From a virus: 20,835 bases of DNA. The stretch is from IMG/VR virus record IMGVR_UViG_3300025137_004670, positions 1 to 20,835 of that record; one strand, 5' to 3'. Shown one piece after another: positions 19,849 to 20,835 of the stretch (its first letter is position 1; each line of letters starts with the position of its first letter). A program made the translations under genes and the position numbers. Under the pieces are notes generated by a model, which saw only the letters and a list, made by a program, of their open reading frames with translations, did not search any database and had not been told where the DNA came from.

Positions 19849-20748
19849 ATGACTGATTCATTCGGCGCACTCAAGCGCAATAGAGCTGAAGGTTTTGATA
19901 AGCTAACAGCATCCCTTAATAAACTACAATCTAAGTCTAGCGGACCTGGACCTGATGAACGTTTCTGGAAACCAGAAGTCGACAAAGCAGGTAACGGTTA
20001 TGCTGTAATTAGATTCCTACCTGAGTCTGAAGGAGAGGATGTCCCATTCGTAAGAGTGTGGGATCATGGCTTCCAAGGAACTGGTGGTTGGTATATTGAG
20101 AACTCTCTGACCACTCTTGGTCAAAAAGATCCAGTATCTGAGTATAACTCAATGTTATGGAACTCTGGTATTGAAGCCAATAAAGATAAAGCTAGAAAAC
20201 AGAAAAGACGTTTGTCCTTTGTTTCTAATATCTATGTTGTTAAAGATCCATCTAATCCAGAAAACGAAGGAAAAGTATTCCTTTACAAGTTTGGTAAAAA
20301 AATCTTTGACAAACTAAACGAATCTATGAACCCGCAGTTCGAAGATGAGTCACCAATCAACCCATTTGATTTATGGGAAGGTGCTGACTTCAAACTAAAG
20401 ATTAGAAACGTAGAAGGATTTAGAAACTATGATAAATCTGAGCTAGACGTTTCAGCTCCTTTATCTGATGATGATGAGCAATTAGAGCAAGTATGGAAAT
20501 CACAGCACATGCTTCAAGAGTTTGTTAATCCTACTAACTTTAAAACTTATGAGGAACTTCAATCGAAGCTCAATAGAGTGTTAGGTCTTGATGGAGCAGC
20601 TCCATCTACAACAGCAGAATCTAGTTTTGGTTCTGAGCCAGCAGCTGAAATACCATCAGCTCCAGCAGCACCTGTTGCACCAGAAGTTATGTCATCAGAA
20701 TCTGATGATGAGTCTTTAGATTTCTTTAAGAAATTAGCCGAAGACTAA
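19849..20748 (+). CDS. 32: gp32-like single-stranded DNA-binding protein
   Basis: Coats ssDNA during replication and recombination and recruits gp59 and RNase H. Seen: a basic N-terminal arm (LKRNRAEGF), FWKPEVDKAGNGYAVIRFLPESEGE, DHGFQGTGGWYIE, VSNIYVVKDPSNPENEGKVFLYKFGKKIFDKLNE, NPFDLWEGADFKLKIRNVEGFRNYD and an acidic C-terminal tail (about 245-299, ending DESLDFFKKLAED) that in T4 binds partner proteins. The order and spacing match T4 gp32 (301 aa; here 299). Odd: the T4 zinc-binding cysteines are replaced; H73 is kept, but the C-P-V-C site reads D94-P-V-S97 and the first Cys is absent, so it should fold without zinc. The C-terminal linker is Ala/Pro/Ser-rich. Confidence 0.97.
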   Translation: MTDSFGALKRNRAEGFDKLTASLNKLQSKSSGPGPDERFWKPEVDKAGNGYAVIRFLPESEGEDVPFVRVWDHGFQGTGGWYIENSLTTLGQKDPVSEYNSMLWNSGIEANKDKARKQKRRLSFVSNIYVVKDPSNPENEGKVFLYKFGKKIFDKLNESMNPQFEDESPINPFDLWEGADFKLKIRNVEGFRNYDKSELDVSAPLSDDDEQLEQVWKSQHMLQEFVNPTNFKTYEELQSKLNRVLGLDGAAPSTTAESSFGSEPAAEIPSAPAAPVAPEVMSSESDDESLDFFKKLAED

Positions 20749-20760
20749 TTACTGAGCACC

Positions 20761-20811
20761 AACATAGAAACCGCGTGAGGTAGTGGGTGAACCACCCTCA
20801 TGCGTTATGTT
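20761..20811 (+). terminator. Long hairpin after gp32 (possible terminator or mRNA-end structure)
   Basis: CGCGTGAGG (20772-20780) pairs with CCTCATGCG (20796-20804), one pair being G-U. Inside it, GTGG (20783-20786) pairs with CCAC (20792-20795) around the loop GTGAA. Outside it, AACATA (20761-20766) pairs with TATGTT (20806-20811). No T run follows directly, so it is not a classic intrinsic terminator; it may protect the gp32 mRNA end. A TTGACA at 20819-20824 suggests that the next promoter begins at the window edge. Confidence 0.55.
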
Positions 20812-20835
20812 AGTTGATTTGACACTAGAGTTTTG

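Noticed and set aside
1-20835. Integrase, insertion sequence, attachment site, CRISPR array or rRNA genes
   Set aside because: I looked for transposase or integrase motifs, terminal repeats, regularly spaced repeats and rRNA-like sequence and saw none.
1-20835. Bacterial chromosome origin of the window
   Set aside because: The IscU, IscA, COQ4, flavodoxin and cyclase genes could suggest a bacterium, but rnh, gp33, gp59, gp32 and DUF6433 together with extreme gene packing fit a T4-like phage. Assembly chimerism at the left end cannot be fully excluded.

Overview
The window looks like part of a T4-like marine myovirus genome, low in GC, most similar in flavour to viruses of SAR11/Pelagibacter or picocyanobacteria. 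The evidence is a set of recognisable T4 core genes: an RNase H (rnh, - strand), and in T4 order gp33 (late-transcription co-activator), gp59 (helicase loader) and gp32 (ssDNA-binding protein). With these come a GroES/gp31-like co-chaperonin, a DUF6433 protein and a PD-(D/E)XK nuclease. Genes are packed end to end, with many ATGA or few-base overlaps and almost no spacing. The host assignment is inferred, not seen.

Layout. (1) 7-8422, + strand: a long run of accessory genes. It holds a CHASE2 class III adenylate cyclase, an unknown protein, a HAD phosphatase, an HEXXH metallopeptidase, a small unknown, a Prx5-type peroxiredoxin, a phosphoribosyltransferase, a small membrane protein and a COQ4-like protein. 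These are followed by a small hydrophobic protein, a zinc ribbon, IscU, an IscA-type carrier, a glutaredoxin, a GT4 glycosyltransferase and a 53-residue coiled-coil protein. (2) 8378-12861, - strand: a glycosyltransferase-like protein, two phage proteins of unknown function, rnh, DUF6433, an FmdB-like small protein, a GroES-like co-chaperonin and a PD-(D/E)XK nuclease. A terminator for this operon is embedded in the convergent small gene. (3) 12862-15715, + strand: flavodoxin, a DUF932 gene with its own promoter and terminator, then two overlapping HxD...H Fe(II)/2-oxoglutarate-type proteins. (4) 15698-20835, + strand: a strong promoter followed at once by a GC-rich structured RNA leader. Downstream are three glycosyltransferase-like genes, gp33, a QueC-like PP-loop enzyme inserted between gp33 and gp59, then gp59, gp32 and a long hairpin.

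Regulation. Six near-perfect sigma70-type promoters (TTGAC[T/C], exactly 17 bases, TATAAT) recur at unit starts on both strands. A seventh, slightly weaker one (TTGACT-17-TAAAAT) lies inside gp59 upstream of gp32. They look like one early-promoter family read by host RNA polymerase. gp33 implies a separate late programme.

How the genes may work together. The replication part (rnh, gp59, gp32) and the late switch (gp33) are standard T4. The accessory part leans toward redox and energy physiology: Fe-S assembly, glutaredoxin, peroxiredoxin, flavodoxin, a COQ4-like quinone protein and a membrane cyclase that could raise cAMP. The most noteworthy points are the membrane cyclase, the COQ4-like gene next to the Fe-S set, the QueC-like enzyme within the replication cluster, and the pseudoknotted leader RNA at about 15733-15840.
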